Shown here piece by piece: positions 36,508-46,255 of a stretch of 64,000 nucleotides of DNA. How positions within the stretch are numbered: the stretch's first letter is position 1; each line of letters opens with the position of its first letter. Under the pieces are notes generated by a model that was given only the letters and a program-made list of their open reading frames with translations, was not told where the DNA came from and did not search any database. The position numbers and the translations under genes were made by a program. The DNA is from an uncultured Arachnia sp. (GTDB taxonomy: Bacteria; Actinomycetota; Actinomycetes; Propionibacteriales; Propionibacteriaceae). The stretch covers positions 62,001-126,000 of the forward strand of contig CANLTJ010000002.1 of NCBI GenBank assembly GCA_947493995.1. The letters run 5' to 3'.

Positions 36508-37935
36508 TCAAACGGAGGCCGCCGCGATTAGCTCCTTGACTGCCGAGGCGTCGCGCCCCACCTCGACGACGTGCCGGGGCAGGTCCTCGATTCCGTCGAA
36601 CACCGCCGGACGTGGCACGTCGATGCTGAGTGCCTCGGTGATCGTGGCGGCAAACTTCACCGGCAACGCGGTCTCCAGCGCCACCACCGTGCCGCACACC
36701 TGCATGCTGCGCGCCACCTGCACGGCATCGGCGGTGTGCGGATCGATGAGGACGCCGTCCTGCTCGTGCGTCCGTCGAATCTGCGCGAGCCGGTCGGCAT
36801 GCGTCGACGATCCCGTGACGAATCCGTGGGTCTCCAGCTGGTCGCGGAAGGCGCGCACCTCCGACAGGTCGAAGAATCCCTGCTCGCGCAGCTGCACCCC
36901 GAACAACTCGGCCACTCGCTCCCCGTCGCGGCCCACGAGATCCGCGACGAATCGCTCAAAGTTGGACGCCTTGGAGATGTCCATCGACGGCGACGACGTC
37001 TCTTGCGTCTCTGCACTCCCGCGGATGCGGTAGACCCCCGTGGTGAAGAACTCGTCCAACACGTTGTTCTCGTTTGTGGCAAGGATCAGCCGGTGGATGG
37101 GCAGTCCCATCGACCTCGCCACATGACCCGCCGCGATGTTGCCGAAGTTGCCTGACGGCACGGCGAAGCTGATCGGCCTACCATCGTCGGCGATCTGCAA
37201 CCAGGCGGCGAAGTAGTACACCACCTGAGCCAGCAACCGCGCCCAGTTGATCGAGTTCACCGCCCCGATGCGATGGCGGGTCTTGAACTCTGCATCCGCG
37301 TTGATCTCCTTGACGATGTCCTGGCAGTCGTCGAAAACCCCCGCGACGGCGATGTTGGTGATGGAGCGATCGTCGATGGAGAACATCTGGGCCTGCTGGA
37401 AAGGGGTCATGCGTCCCTGCGGCGACAGCATGAAGACCCTCACGCGAGGCTTGCCCATGAGCGCATACTCGGCGGCCGAACCCGTGTCACCGCTGGTGGC
37501 CCCGAGGATGGTGATGCTGGTGTCGCGACGCTCGAGTTCGTACTCGAACAACTCCCCCAGCAGTTGCATCGCCATGTCCTTGAACGCGGCGCTGGGTCCG
37601 TTGGACAGGTGGAGCAGCCACAGCCCGTCGGAGAGTTGGCTGACCGGCGCGACGGCCGGGTCGAGGAACTTCTCCGGCGCATAGGCACGCTCACAGATGG
37701 CGCGCAGATCGTCAGGAGGGATGTCATCGATGAAGAGAGAGGTCACCTCGAACGCGAGGGCGGCGTATCCGTCGGTGCGCAACACCTGCCGCCAGCGCTC
37801 CAGCGCCTCATCGTCCACTGCGGGATAGCTTTCAGGCAGATACAGGCCCCCGTCGGGTGCCAGCCCCTCCAGGAGGATGTGGCAGAACGGTCTACCGGAG
37901 GCTCCGGAGGAGTCACGGGTGGAGACATATCGCAC
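36508..37935 (-). CDS. thrC: Threonine synthase
   Basis: 475 residues. A PLP enzyme that converts O-phosphohomoserine to threonine. The PLP lysine lies in PSAAFKDMAMQLLGEL; other blocks are GATSGDTGSAAEYAL, VNSINWARLLAQVVYYFAAW and VPSGNFGNIAAGHVA. It belongs to the long class of threonine synthases. The GTG at 37935 gives the family N-terminus (VRYVSTRDSSG); the open frame extends further upstream into the hairpin-rich region. It is not linked to homoserine genes here. Confidence 0.95.
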   Translation of the reverse strand: MRYVSTRDSSGASGRPFCHILLEGLAPDGGLYLPESYPAVDDEALERWRQVLRTDGYAALAFEVTSLFIDDIPPDDLRAICERAYAPEKFLDPAVAPVSQLSDGLWLLHLSNGPSAAFKDMAMQLLGELFEYELERRDTSITILGATSGDTGSAAEYALMGKPRVRVFMLSPQGRMTPFQQAQMFSIDDRSITNIAVAGVFDDCQDIVKEINADAEFKTRHRIGAVNSINWARLLAQVVYYFAAWLQIADDGRPISFAVPSGNFGNIAAGHVARSMGLPIHRLILATNENNVLDEFFTTGVYRIRGSAETQETSSPSMDISKASNFERFVADLVGRDGERVAELFGVQLREQGFFDLSEVRAFRDQLETHGFVTGSSTHADRLAQIRRTHEQDGVLIDPHTADAVQVARSMQVCGTVVALETALPVKFAATITEALSIDVPRPAVFDGIEDLPRHVVEVGRDASAVKELIAAASV

Positions 37936-37958
37936 GACGGGCAGCTTACCCAACACCG

Positions 37959-38097
37959 CACGGGGGCTCCGCCCCCGTGAACCCCCCACACGGGGCGTCG
38001 CCCCGTGGACCCCGCCGGGGCTCCGCCCCGGTTCGAGGTCGCTTCGCTCGCACGAGCTGATGTTCCGCTGAAGAAGCGGCTTCGCCGCCTTCAGCGG
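37959..38097. repeat. Cluster of four GC-rich hairpins
   Basis: Successive perfect stem-loops lie at 37959-37979 (CACGGGGGC, loop TCC), 37989-38007 (CACGGGGC, loop GTC), 38015-38031 (CCGGGGC, loop TCC) and 38065-38097 (CCGCTGAAG outer stem, GCGGC inner stem, TTC loop). The last lies at the stop of the ABC permease gene and probably ends that transcript. The first three are REP-like and lie just upstream of thrC. Confidence 0.8.
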
Positions 38098-39042
38098 TCA
38101 TCCAACGATGTCGCGGCGGCGGAACGACCAGGCCGAGACGACGACGAGGAGTGCCGTGCCGATGACGGAGTACGCAAGTGCCCACTCGTAGCGGATTACG
38201 GCCGCGAGCACTGGGGTCCCATCCGGGTTCCACGACTCGTAGTCATAGATCTCCTGAATGCCCACCATCATGGCGAAGAGGATGTTGCTGGGCAGGAAGA
38301 ACTGCAATATGGAGGTTGCCGGGGTCACGTCGAACAGCATCCACGACCCCAGGAGCACCACCGCGAAGACGGCCGACGTAATGAGGGTCGAGCCAGTGCC
38401 CATGGCCAGAGCTGCGGCCATCACCGCGATCAGCAACGCCAGCACAACCGCCCGTCCCGACATCGCCGCAAGACCGACATCCGCCGTCATGTCGGCGGCG
38501 CCCCTGAGGTAGAGGAACATGATGGCACTCAACCCCAGGGTGGTGCCCAGGTAGGTCACAACCACGAGCAACCCGCCGAGCATGGCCGCCAACAGTTTGG
38601 AGGCCATCAGCGCAAGGCGTGCGGGAGTGAAAAGGAGCTGCGTTGCAATGTTCCCCGACGAGAATTCTCCACCCACCAGCGAGGCCGCGAGGATGGCCGC
38701 CGCGAGCAGCGCGACCGGAAGAGCCGTGGTGACCACCCCTTCGGTGTAGAGCCCGAAACCCTGGGGGGTGCGCAGAAAGTCCTGGATGTCCGTCGGAGCT
38801 TCCCAGTCCGGACACATCTCCTCCGGCGTTTCCGGACCGTTCGCACACTCCTGTTCCCAGAACTGCCTCTCCGACTCGAGCAACAGCTGGGCACTTCGAT
38901 AGTCCTGTGCGCCGAGCGGACGCACATCGTCGGCGGACAGTGCGGCCACCAGAGCCGCCAACCCAGCCACACCCACCAGGACAACGATCAGCAACCTCCG
39001 GCTCACGAGCCGCAGCAGCTCCGCTCTCACCAGCGCACTCAC
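38098..39042 (-). CDS. ABC-2 type transporter permease
   Basis: 314 residues with about six transmembrane segments and a large external loop after the first (about residues 40-105, with ECANGPETPEEMCPDWEAP, carrying two Cys). LVGGEFSSGNIATQLLF and ARLALMASKLLAAMLGGLL mark the ABC-2 fold. It pairs with the ATPase encoded upstream, which overlaps it by 4 bp. The exported substrate is unknown; peptide or drug export is typical. Confidence 0.88.
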   Translation of the reverse strand: MSALVRAELLRLVSRRLLIVVLVGVAGLAALVAALSADDVRPLGAQDYRSAQLLLESERQFWEQECANGPETPEEMCPDWEAPTDIQDFLRTPQGFGLYTEGVVTTALPVALLAAAILAASLVGGEFSSGNIATQLLFTPARLALMASKLLAAMLGGLLVVVTYLGTTLGLSAIMFLYLRGAADMTADVGLAAMSGRAVVLALLIAVMAAALAMGTGSTLITSAVFAVVLLGSWMLFDVTPATSILQFFLPSNILFAMMVGIQEIYDYESWNPDGTPVLAAVIRYEWALAYSVIGTALLVVVSAWSFRRRDIVG

Positions 39043-40007
39043 GACGCCTCCAACCGGTTCAGACCCTGCGTGGCGCTCAGGTGCTCACCCGCCGTGACAT
39101 CAAGGAACACCGATTCCAGCGTCGAGCGTTCCACGCTGAGATGCTCGGGCCAGAGGTCGAACTGCCCCAGTGTGCGCGCGACGTCGCTGGCCGCCGCCCC
39201 ACCGGCGCGGCGGACGTGCAGCTGAGCACCCGAGAGCTCGACGGTGTAGCCGGCCTGCCTCAGCACCTCGTGCGCGAGGCTGTGGTCCCGCACCTCGACC
39301 ACCACCACTGCACTCTCCCCCGACAAGAGAGCGGGAAGGTCACCCTCGAGCAGGACGCGTCCACGCCCGATGATGGAGACCGAGTCCGCCACCTGCTCCA
39401 CCTCCGAGAGAAGATGACTCGAGATCAGCACGGTTCGTCCGGCCCCGGCAAGGAGGCGGATGGTGGTGCGGATCTCCTGGATCCCCGCCGGGTCCAGACC
39501 GTTGGTGGGCTCGTCGAAGATCAACAGTCGCGGTTCCTTGAGGAGCGTGGCGGCAATGGCAAGCCGTTGCTTCATCCCGAGCGAGCACTGGCGGAATCGC
39601 GCGTCGGTGCGTGCCCCCAGCCCCACTTCCAGCAACACTTCGGAGACGCGACGACGGTCGACGCCGATGGACATTGCCAAGATCTCCAAGTTGCGACGCA
39701 GCGACATCGAGCCGTAGAACTTCGGCGATTCCACGATGGCACCCACTTGGTGGATCACATCACCCAGACGCGCCGGTACGGGCTCTCCACACATCTCCAT
39801 CGATCCGCCGTCCGCACGGATGAGACCCAGCAGCATGCGCAAAGTGGTCGTCTTGCCGGACCCATTGGGTCCCAACAGGGCGTGAACACCCCCGACGGGC
39901 ACGTTGAGGTCCATGTGTGCGACAGCAACGGTCCTGCCGAAGCGCTTCGTGAGCCCCGACGTGCGAAGCGCCCACGCTGAGGGCATCTCGCTCCAGTGAT
40001 CGGTCAT
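39039..40007 (-). CDS. ABC transporter ATP-binding protein (CcmA/DrrA type)
   Basis: 322 residues. Walker A LLGPNGSGKTTTLRMLLG, signature CSLGMKQRLAIAATLL (a Gly-Met variant of LSGGQ), and Walker B RLLIFDEPTNGLDPAGI. A C-terminal extension of about 85 residues is typical of exporters of this group. The ATG at 40007 is chosen since earlier in-frame starts lack similarity. It is translated with the permease (overlap of 4 bp). Confidence 0.9.
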   Translation of the reverse strand: MTDHWSEMPSAWALRTSGLTKRFGRTVAVAHMDLNVPVGGVHALLGPNGSGKTTTLRMLLGLIRADGGSMEMCGEPVPARLGDVIHQVGAIVESPKFYGSMSLRRNLEILAMSIGVDRRRVSEVLLEVGLGARTDARFRQCSLGMKQRLAIAATLLKEPRLLIFDEPTNGLDPAGIQEIRTTIRLLAGAGRTVLISSHLLSEVEQVADSVSIIGRGRVLLEGDLPALLSGESAVVVVEVRDHSLAHEVLRQAGYTVELSGAQLHVRRAGGAAASDVARTLGQFDLWPEHLSVERSTLESVFLDVTAGEHLSATQGLNRLEAS

Positions 40008-40065
40008 TCTCCGCAGGCTAGGCCCCCGGGAGTGGGAACGCGTCACACCCAGGCCCACGAAGCGA

Positions 40066-41517
40066 TCAGACCACGGTCTCTCCCGTCTCCATGATGACGA
40101 CATGCTGGCGCCCCAGCCACCGCCAGAGAATCCAGGCGGGCGCGATGAGGACACCCATCGCCCAGTAGGGCGCCATGACGTCCTGCAGCGGCGCCAGCAG
40201 TGCGCACACGAATGTCACGGTCAGGAAGACGTGCTGCAACGGCAGGGTCGGTCGTAGCAGCGGGAAGAACGGGATCACCCACGTCAGGTACCAGGGCTGC
40301 AGAGCCGGGCCGAGCACGGCGAAGGCCAACAGGGCCCCGCACACCAACAGCCACGGTTGTCCCACCGAGTGGGGCGGCCGGGGGCCCACCCGCCACACGA
40401 GCCACACCAGAGCGGCGATGACGAGCGTAGCGGTGAACAGCGTGAGGGAGGAGATGATGCGCGCATCGGAAACGAGTTCGTGGAACCGCGCGAAGGACGC
40501 GACCCATGAAATAGGGGCATTGCTCGTGGCCTGCAACGGGCTACCCGCGGTGGGGTTGCGCCATCCCAGTCCCAGCCCCGTCGCCCATGTCAGGAATGCG
40601 AACGTCCCCACGGCGGCCGCGCCCCCAGCTGCGGCGCGCAGGGCAAGAGCCCACCAGCTGCGCTTTTCCTCAGGCAGGGCTGTCTGCGAGGCGGCCCAGG
40701 CAAGCGCCACCAGTCCCAGTCCAGCGACGGCAGCGGATTGTTTGATGGACATGGCCACGCCAATCAACGCCCCGCCCGCCGCCATGGCCAGCCAGCCACG
40801 GACCCGCACGGTGTGTGCCACGAGGAAGGCGACGGCCAGGATCGCGACCATGATCGCATCGTTGTGGATGCCGCCTACCCATTGGATCAGGATCACCGGA
40901 TTCAGCAGGCCCGCCCAGAGCACCAGATCGCGAGAGACGCCCACCTTGTCCGCCAGCCTCGGGAGACACCACACCAGCACGAGGAGTGCGAGAAGGTTCG
41001 GCAACCGCATACCGACGGCGCTCCAGTAGAGGTCGCCCCCGAAGATCTGCGACACCACACCGAAGATCTCGAGCGAGAGCGGCGGATACACCGACGTGGT
41101 GTCGAACCAGTGGATCCCCACCAACAGGCCGGACTGCGCGGCGTCTCCCGAAGCGACCGTGTAGGGATCCAGACCGCGCGCCATCAGCCACCCCTGCGCC
41201 GCGTAGGAGTAGGAGTCGCGACTGTGCAGGGGCGGGCTGAAGAGCATCACCGCAGACCAGAGCGCCAGCACAGCGCGCGGACGGTGCCACGCGGGGCCGA
41301 GCCGCCACCACGCAAGAAGCACCAGGCACGTCCCGGGAATGGTCACGACGGCTCGCCAGGGGCTCGCCCCCACTTCCAGAAGCCCGTGCCGATCAATGCT
41401 GACCGCCGCCACCACCATGAACAACCCCAGGGCTCCCAGAAGGGGCCACCGCCAGTCCGGAGCCGTGCGGTCTCCCGCATCGCCGGCGCGCACTGGGATC
41501 AACGGTGATGCGGGCAA
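40066..41517 (-). CDS. MptB-like polyprenol-phosphate-mannose alpha-1,6-mannosyltransferase
   Basis: 483 residues, about 12 transmembrane segments, a GT-C fold. The acidic external loop SRDSYSYAAQGWLMARGLDP holds the likely catalytic Asp. YPPLSLEIFGVVSQIFGGD and NPVILIQWVGGIHNDAIMV are typical of the MptA/MptB family, which extends the mannan core of lipomannan/lipoglycans in actinobacteria. The exact linkage is inferred from family. The gene stands alone, divergent from the VOC gene. Confidence 0.83.
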   Translation of the reverse strand: MPASPLIPVRAGDAGDRTAPDWRWPLLGALGLFMVVAAVSIDRHGLLEVGASPWRAVVTIPGTCLVLLAWWRLGPAWHRPRAVLALWSAVMLFSPPLHSRDSYSYAAQGWLMARGLDPYTVASGDAAQSGLLVGIHWFDTTSVYPPLSLEIFGVVSQIFGGDLYWSAVGMRLPNLLALLVLVWCLPRLADKVGVSRDLVLWAGLLNPVILIQWVGGIHNDAIMVAILAVAFLVAHTVRVRGWLAMAAGGALIGVAMSIKQSAAVAGLGLVALAWAASQTALPEEKRSWWALALRAAAGGAAAVGTFAFLTWATGLGLGWRNPTAGSPLQATSNAPISWVASFARFHELVSDARIISSLTLFTATLVIAALVWLVWRVGPRPPHSVGQPWLLVCGALLAFAVLGPALQPWYLTWVIPFFPLLRPTLPLQHVFLTVTFVCALLAPLQDVMAPYWAMGVLIAPAWILWRWLGRQHVVIMETGETVV

Positions 41518-41626
41518 GGGATACCTCAGTCCGACGTCGGGGGCTGCCGTACAAGCCTACTTCGCCGGCGGCGAACCACACAGCAACGATCACACCGCTG
41601 ACGGGTGGCACCAGTAGGCTGGCGTC

Positions 41627-42004
41627 ATGCGAATCTCGATGGTCAGCATCCACGTGACCGAACCTGCGCACGCGTACAGGTTCTACACCGAGGTGCTCGG
41701 TTTCGAGACCTCCCTCGCCCTCCCGGAGAACGACGTCTTCGTCGTCAGTGCACCCGGCCAGGACGTCGGCCTGCTCCTGGAGCCGAGTGACAGCGCTCTG
41801 GGCGAGGAGTACCGCAGCGCCCTTCGGACCGCAGGCGTGCCTGTGCTTGTGATGAGCACGGACACCCTCTACTCGGACATCGAACAACTGCGGGCCAACG
41901 GCGTGCACTTCGTCTCAGACGTGTTCCGTGACGCATCCGGCGAGGCCATCAATTTCAGCGATTCCGTCGGCAACATCATCCAACTCCACCAGGGGGCTTC
42001 ATGA
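41627..42004 (+). CDS. VOC-family (glyoxalase-like) protein
   Basis: 125 residues, one vicinal-oxygen-chelate domain: VTEPAHAYRFYTEVLGFETS at the N-terminus and a C-terminal INFSDSVGNIIQL. Potential metal ligands are His in SIHVTE and Glu/Gln at the C-terminus. The reaction is unknown. It overlaps the NADH dehydrogenase gene by 4 bp (ATGA), an odd pairing. Confidence 0.85.
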   Translation: MRISMVSIHVTEPAHAYRFYTEVLGFETSLALPENDVFVVSAPGQDVGLLLEPSDSALGEEYRSALRTAGVPVLVMSTDTLYSDIEQLRANGVHFVSDVFRDASGEAINFSDSVGNIIQLHQGAS

Positions 42005-43395
42005 CCACCAAGCGGCACCACGTCGTCATCATCGGCTCAGGCTTCGGCGGACTGTTCAGCGCCCAGGCCCTCAAGAAGGCCGATGTCGACGTCACCCTCA
42101 TCGCTCGCACCAGCCATCACCTCTTCCAACCGCTGCTCTACCAAGTGGCCACCGGGGTTCTCTCGGAGGGTGAGATCGCTCCGGCCACCCGGGAGATTCT
42201 GCGCCGTCAGAAGAACGCGCAGGTGCTGCTCGGTCTCGTCGACGACATTGACCTGTCCGCACAGGTGGTGAAATGGCGGTTCCACGATGAGTACCAGGAG
42301 ACGCCCTACGATTCGCTGATCGTGGCCACCGGCGCTGGCCAGTCATATTTCGGCAACGACCACTTCGCCCAGTACGCCCCCGGCATGAAGACCATTGATG
42401 ATGCCCTGGAGCTGCGGGCACGGATCTTCAACGCGTTCGAGGTGGCGGAGTTCACCGAGGACGAGGAGGAGCGACGCAAGCTGCTCACCTTCGTCGTGGC
42501 CGGGGCCGGTCCCACCGGCGTCGAGATCGCTGGGCAGATCCGGGAGTTGGCCGCTGCCACTCTGCGCAAGGATTTCCGCTCTTTCGACCCGGCATCCGCG
42601 CGCGTCATCCTGGTCGACGGAGCAGATCAGGTTCTGCCCCCCTTCGGTCCCAAGCTGGGCAAGGCCACCAAGAAGAAATTGGAGTCGCTGGGCGTGGAGG
42701 TTCAGCTCAACTCGTTTGTCACCAATGTTGACGACAGCGGAGTTGAGGTCAAGCGCAAGGACGGCACCACCGACCGCATCGAGTGCTTCTGCAAGGTGTG
42801 GGCCGCGGGGGTCCAGGGAAGCCACTTGGGTCAGACCTTGGCCGAGCAGTCGGGCGTGGAGCTGGACAAGGCCGGGCGGGTGCTGGTCGAGCCCGATCTC
42901 AGCCTTCCTGGTAACCCGAATGTCTTCGTGATCGGGGATCTGATGTCCTACCCGGACGTGCCGGGTATGGCCCAGGGTGCCATCCAGTCGGCCCGTCACG
43001 CTGCAGACATCATCGCCGCACGCGCCGAGGGGCGCGACGTGCCCGGAGCGTTCCACTACTTCGACAAGGGATCCATGGCCACCATCGCCAAGTACTCCGG
43101 CGTGGCGAAGATCGGTCCGCTGCGCATCACGGGATTCATTGCGTGGATCGCCTGGCTGTTTCTGCACCTCCTCTACATCGCTGGCTTCAAGCAACGTGTG
43201 ACCACCCTGCTGAGTTGGACGATCAGCTTCGTCACCAACGGCCGTTCCCAACGAGTGGTCACCAATCAGCAACTGGTGGGACGGTTGGCCATCGAGGAAC
43301 TGGGGCCACACAGTTCCGGGCGCCTGATCCGCGGTACCGTACCCGGCGCCGTGGATGGTGCCGACGCCGAGCGCATCAACCCTCTGAAAAAGTAG
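42001..43395 (+). CDS. ndh: Type II NADH:quinone oxidoreductase
   Basis: 464 residues. A single-subunit, non-proton-pumping NADH dehydrogenase on the inner face of the membrane. The FAD-binding motif is VIIGSGFGGLFSAQAL, and the NADH-binding motif is VVAGAGPTGVEIAGQI. VFVIGDLMSYPDVPGMAQGA is the second FAD contact region. Hydrophobic helices at the C-terminus (ITGFIAWIAWLFLHLLYIAG) provide membrane contact. Followed 4 nt later by the DoxX gene. Confidence 0.94.
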   Translation: MTTKRHHVVIIGSGFGGLFSAQALKKADVDVTLIARTSHHLFQPLLYQVATGVLSEGEIAPATREILRRQKNAQVLLGLVDDIDLSAQVVKWRFHDEYQETPYDSLIVATGAGQSYFGNDHFAQYAPGMKTIDDALELRARIFNAFEVAEFTEDEEERRKLLTFVVAGAGPTGVEIAGQIRELAAATLRKDFRSFDPASARVILVDGADQVLPPFGPKLGKATKKKLESLGVEVQLNSFVTNVDDSGVEVKRKDGTTDRIECFCKVWAAGVQGSHLGQTLAEQSGVELDKAGRVLVEPDLSLPGNPNVFVIGDLMSYPDVPGMAQGAIQSARHAADIIAARAEGRDVPGAFHYFDKGSMATIAKYSGVAKIGPLRITGFIAWIAWLFLHLLYIAGFKQRVTTLLSWTISFVTNGRSQRVVTNQQLVGRLAIEELGPHSSGRLIRGTVPGAVDGADAERINPLKK

Positions 43396-43399
43396 TTCC

Positions 43400-43873
43400 A
43401 TGAAATCCTTCTTGCGAGTGGTTCGAGACATCGCGTTGCTGCTGGCGCGCGTCATGATGGGCGTCGTGTTGATGGCTCACGGCTGGTATCGCTGGCAGAC
43501 CGTGGGGGTTGCCGATCAGGCCGCGGTTCTCGAAGCAGCGGGCGTGGGCGGTGCCACGAGTTTGATATGGCTTGTCATCGCGTTCGAGATCGTCGGCGGA
43601 ATTCTCCTCATCTTCGGGCTGGCCACTCCGCTGGTGGGACTCGGTATCGTGCTGCTCAACGTCGCCATCATCTTGTTACTGAAGGACGAGATCTACATCG
43701 ACCAGCAAGGATGGGAGTACAACGCCGTGCAGGCAGTCGTCGGAGTACTGCTTCTCGCCCATGGCTCCGGGCGGGCCGGGTTGGATGCGCTCTTCCTACG
43801 GCCCAAGGATGAGAACGGCGAACTCATCGTCGAAGAACATGAGGAAGACCGCATCACTCCTCAGGAATTCTGA
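43400..43873 (+). CDS. DoxX family membrane protein
   Basis: 157 residues, four transmembrane segments with the family start LLLARVMMGVVLMAHGWYRW. A charged C-terminal tail (KDENGELIVEEHEED) follows. DoxX-like proteins often accompany redox enzymes, and this one lies 4 nt after ndh, so a role in respiration or thiol stress is plausible (inference). Confidence 0.87.
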   Translation: MKSFLRVVRDIALLLARVMMGVVLMAHGWYRWQTVGVADQAAVLEAAGVGGATSLIWLVIAFEIVGGILLIFGLATPLVGLGIVLLNVAIILLLKDEIYIDQQGWEYNAVQAVVGVLLLAHGSGRAGLDALFLRPKDENGELIVEEHEEDRITPQEF

Positions 43874-43945
43874 CCGTCACGGTTTCACATGAAACACACA
43901 GCGGATCCACAGGAGTGGCCCGATACTCGCTGGGACAATGGTGGT

Positions 43946-44668
43946 ATGGCCAACGCAGCAGAAACCCTGACACGACTGGACGGCACGCCGCTGCGGGTGA
44001 TGACCGTGGACGACGAACCCAGCCTCATCGAACTGCTCTCCATGGCGATGCGTTACGAGGGGTGGGAGGTGCACACGGCCCGCTCAGGAACAGAGGCGGT
44101 GCGCGTAGCACGAGACAGCCAACCGGATGCCATCGTCCTGGACATGATGCTTCCCGACTTCGATGGACTGGAGGTGATGCGTCGCATCCGCGCCTTCCAG
44201 CCCGATGTGCCCGTGATCTTCCTCACCGCCAAGGATGGTGTGAGCGACCGCATCGGTGGACTCACCGCAGGCGGCGACGATTACGTGACCAAACCATTCA
44301 GCCTGGAGGAAGTGATCGCACGCCTGAGAGGTCTGCTGCGACGCTCCGGCGCCACCAGCCCAGCACCCGCCACCCAACTGGTGGTGGGCGACCTCGTTCT
44401 GGATGAGGACTCCCACGAAGTCACGCGTGGGGGTGAACCGATCAACCTGACGGCCACGGAGTTCGAGTTGTTGCGGTTCCTGATGCGCAACCCCAAGCGT
44501 GTCCTCAGCAAGGCACAGATTCTGGATCGAGTCTGGGACTACGACTTCGGAGGCCAGGCCAATGTGGTGGAACTCTACATCTCCTATCTCCGCAAGAAGA
44601 TCGACGCGGGACGCGAGCCCATGATCCACACCATGCGAGGCGTCGGCTACGTCCTGCGCCCAGCATGA
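43946..44668 (+). CDS. OmpR-family response regulator
   Basis: 240 residues. Receiver domain with phospho-Asp in IVLDMMLPDFDGLEV, conserved Lys in DDYVTKPFSLEEV, and a winged-helix C-terminal domain (LTATEFELLRFLMRNPKRVL, VVELYISYLRKKID). The start is placed at the ATG 43946 (MANAAETLTRL); an earlier frame from 43889 is open. It overlaps its kinase gene by 4 bp. The pair is most like the TrcR/TrcS group of actinobacteria, but the signal is unknown. Confidence 0.92.
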   Translation: MANAAETLTRLDGTPLRVMTVDDEPSLIELLSMAMRYEGWEVHTARSGTEAVRVARDSQPDAIVLDMMLPDFDGLEVMRRIRAFQPDVPVIFLTAKDGVSDRIGGLTAGGDDYVTKPFSLEEVIARLRGLLRRSGATSPAPATQLVVGDLVLDEDSHEVTRGGEPINLTATEFELLRFLMRNPKRVLSKAQILDRVWDYDFGGQANVVELYISYLRKKIDAGREPMIHTMRGVGYVLRPA

Positions 44669-46074
44669 CGAGTTCGCACACCCTGTCGACGCAGCTGCGT
44701 CGTCGGGTGACCGTGATTGTGGCGGCACTGGCCATCGTGCTCTCCATCAGTACCCTGTTCGCCGCACGCACCATGACGTACAACCAGGTGGACCGACAGC
44801 TCGATGCCGCCTTCTCCCGACAGAGCCGGCCAGGTTCCCCGGGGGACCTCGCGCCCGGCATCAATGTCCCCGGCATGGCGGAGGGCACCGTCATCGCAGC
44901 TCTCATGTCCAACGGCGAGCGCCGCGGCACCACCGTCGGCAAGGGGGACTACGAGCCGCTGACAACGGTTGCGTGGAGCGAACTCCAGACCGTGCCCTCT
45001 GATGGCAAGAAACATACGGTGTCAGTGCCCGGCATGGGTGAGTACCGGGCCGAAGCCCGCATCGGGGACAACCGCGTCGTGGTGGCGCTGCCGCTGGCGG
45101 AGCAGAACCTGATCCTGTTCCGACTCAGCCTGCTCACGGGAATCATGGGCGTGCTCGCGGTAGTGGTGGCAGGCATCGCCACCGCAGCGCTCACCGGGCG
45201 CACCACCCGTCCACTGCGGGCGCTGAGCAGTACCGCACAGGCCGTATCGCAGACACGGCTGGACCAGGGTGAGGTGCAGGTCCCGGCCCCCGTCGACGTG
45301 GGCGAGCTGCCCCCGGAACACGAAGTGACGCAACTGGCCACCGCCTTCAACCACATGCTCGACAACGTCCAAGGAGCGTTGGCCGTCCGGCAGGCGTCCG
45401 AGACCAAGCTGCGTCGCTTCGTCGCCGACGCCTCCCACGAACTGCGCAATCCCCTCGCAGCCATCAAAGGCTACGCAGAGCTGGCGGAGCGTGCGGGCCC
45501 GGAATCCCGTGACGCCTCCTTCGCACTGGCGCGCATCAACTCGGAGTCCACGCGGATGACGAGACTGGTCTCAGATCTGCTCCTCCTGGCTCGCCTGGAC
45601 GCCGAGCCCGATGTGGAGCTCCGGCCTGTCGATGTGGTCGAGGTGGTTCTCAACGCCGTCGCCGATGCACGAGCCGCTGGCCCGGAGCACGTCTGGCGGA
45701 TGGAGCTGCCGGAGGAGGGTTTCGAGGTGATGGCAAACGCGGACCAGCTGCACCAAGTGGTGGTGAACCTGCTGTCCAACGCGCGTACCCACACGCCTGC
45801 GGGCACCACGGTCACCACGTCGGTGGCGATGAAACAGGGCCGCGCCTGCATCGTGGTCTGTGACGATGGCCCCGGCATTGACCCCGATGAACTGCCGCGC
45901 ATCTTCGAGCGCTTCACCCGGGGGGATGTGGCCCGCGCCCACTCTGCCACGCCGTCGACAGGGCTGGGTCTGGCCATCGTCCATGCGGTGGTCCGCAGTT
46001 TCGGCGGTCACACCCAAGTGGAGTCGCGCCCCGGACGCACGTGTTTCACAGTGTGGCTGCGCCCGGCCGACTGA
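44665..46074 (+). CDS. Sensor histidine kinase
   Basis: 469 residues. First membrane helix (VTVIVAALAIVLSISTLFAA), an external sensor region of about 115 residues, a second helix (GIMGVLAVVVAGIATAAL), HAMP, the H-box FVADASHELRNPLAAIKGYA, and the ATPase domain with N-box NLLSNARTHTP and G-box VCDDGPGIDPDELP. It phosphorylates the regulator encoded just upstream. Confidence 0.93.
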   Translation: MTSSHTLSTQLRRRVTVIVAALAIVLSISTLFAARTMTYNQVDRQLDAAFSRQSRPGSPGDLAPGINVPGMAEGTVIAALMSNGERRGTTVGKGDYEPLTTVAWSELQTVPSDGKKHTVSVPGMGEYRAEARIGDNRVVVALPLAEQNLILFRLSLLTGIMGVLAVVVAGIATAALTGRTTRPLRALSSTAQAVSQTRLDQGEVQVPAPVDVGELPPEHEVTQLATAFNHMLDNVQGALAVRQASETKLRRFVADASHELRNPLAAIKGYAELAERAGPESRDASFALARINSESTRMTRLVSDLLLLARLDAEPDVELRPVDVVEVVLNAVADARAAGPEHVWRMELPEEGFEVMANADQLHQVVVNLLSNARTHTPAGTTVTTSVAMKQGRACIVVCDDGPGIDPDELPRIFERFTRGDVARAHSATPSTGLGLAIVHAVVRSFGGHTQVESRPGRTCFTVWLRPAD

Positions 46075-46255
46075 TCTGATCCGCGCTCCTCTCGGGCAAT
46101 CGCACATTGAGCCGCGTACTCGCGGCTCGATCTGCGTGTGCCTCCGCGTGCCAAAGTTCGATCCCCGAAGCCTCCACCGCGGACTTCCACAGAGCGTGTA
46201 CGGATAATGCTCCAAACAACGCGATACTGGATGCCTGACACATGAGGACCGTGTA

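Noticed and set aside
38031..38060. tRNA-like GGTTCGAG element
   Set aside because: No cloverleaf can be drawn around it; it belongs to the hairpin cluster. No other tRNA-like sequence was found.
37959..38097. CRISPR-like array
   Set aside because: The units are hairpins of different sequence with irregular spacing and no spacers; no cas gene is near.
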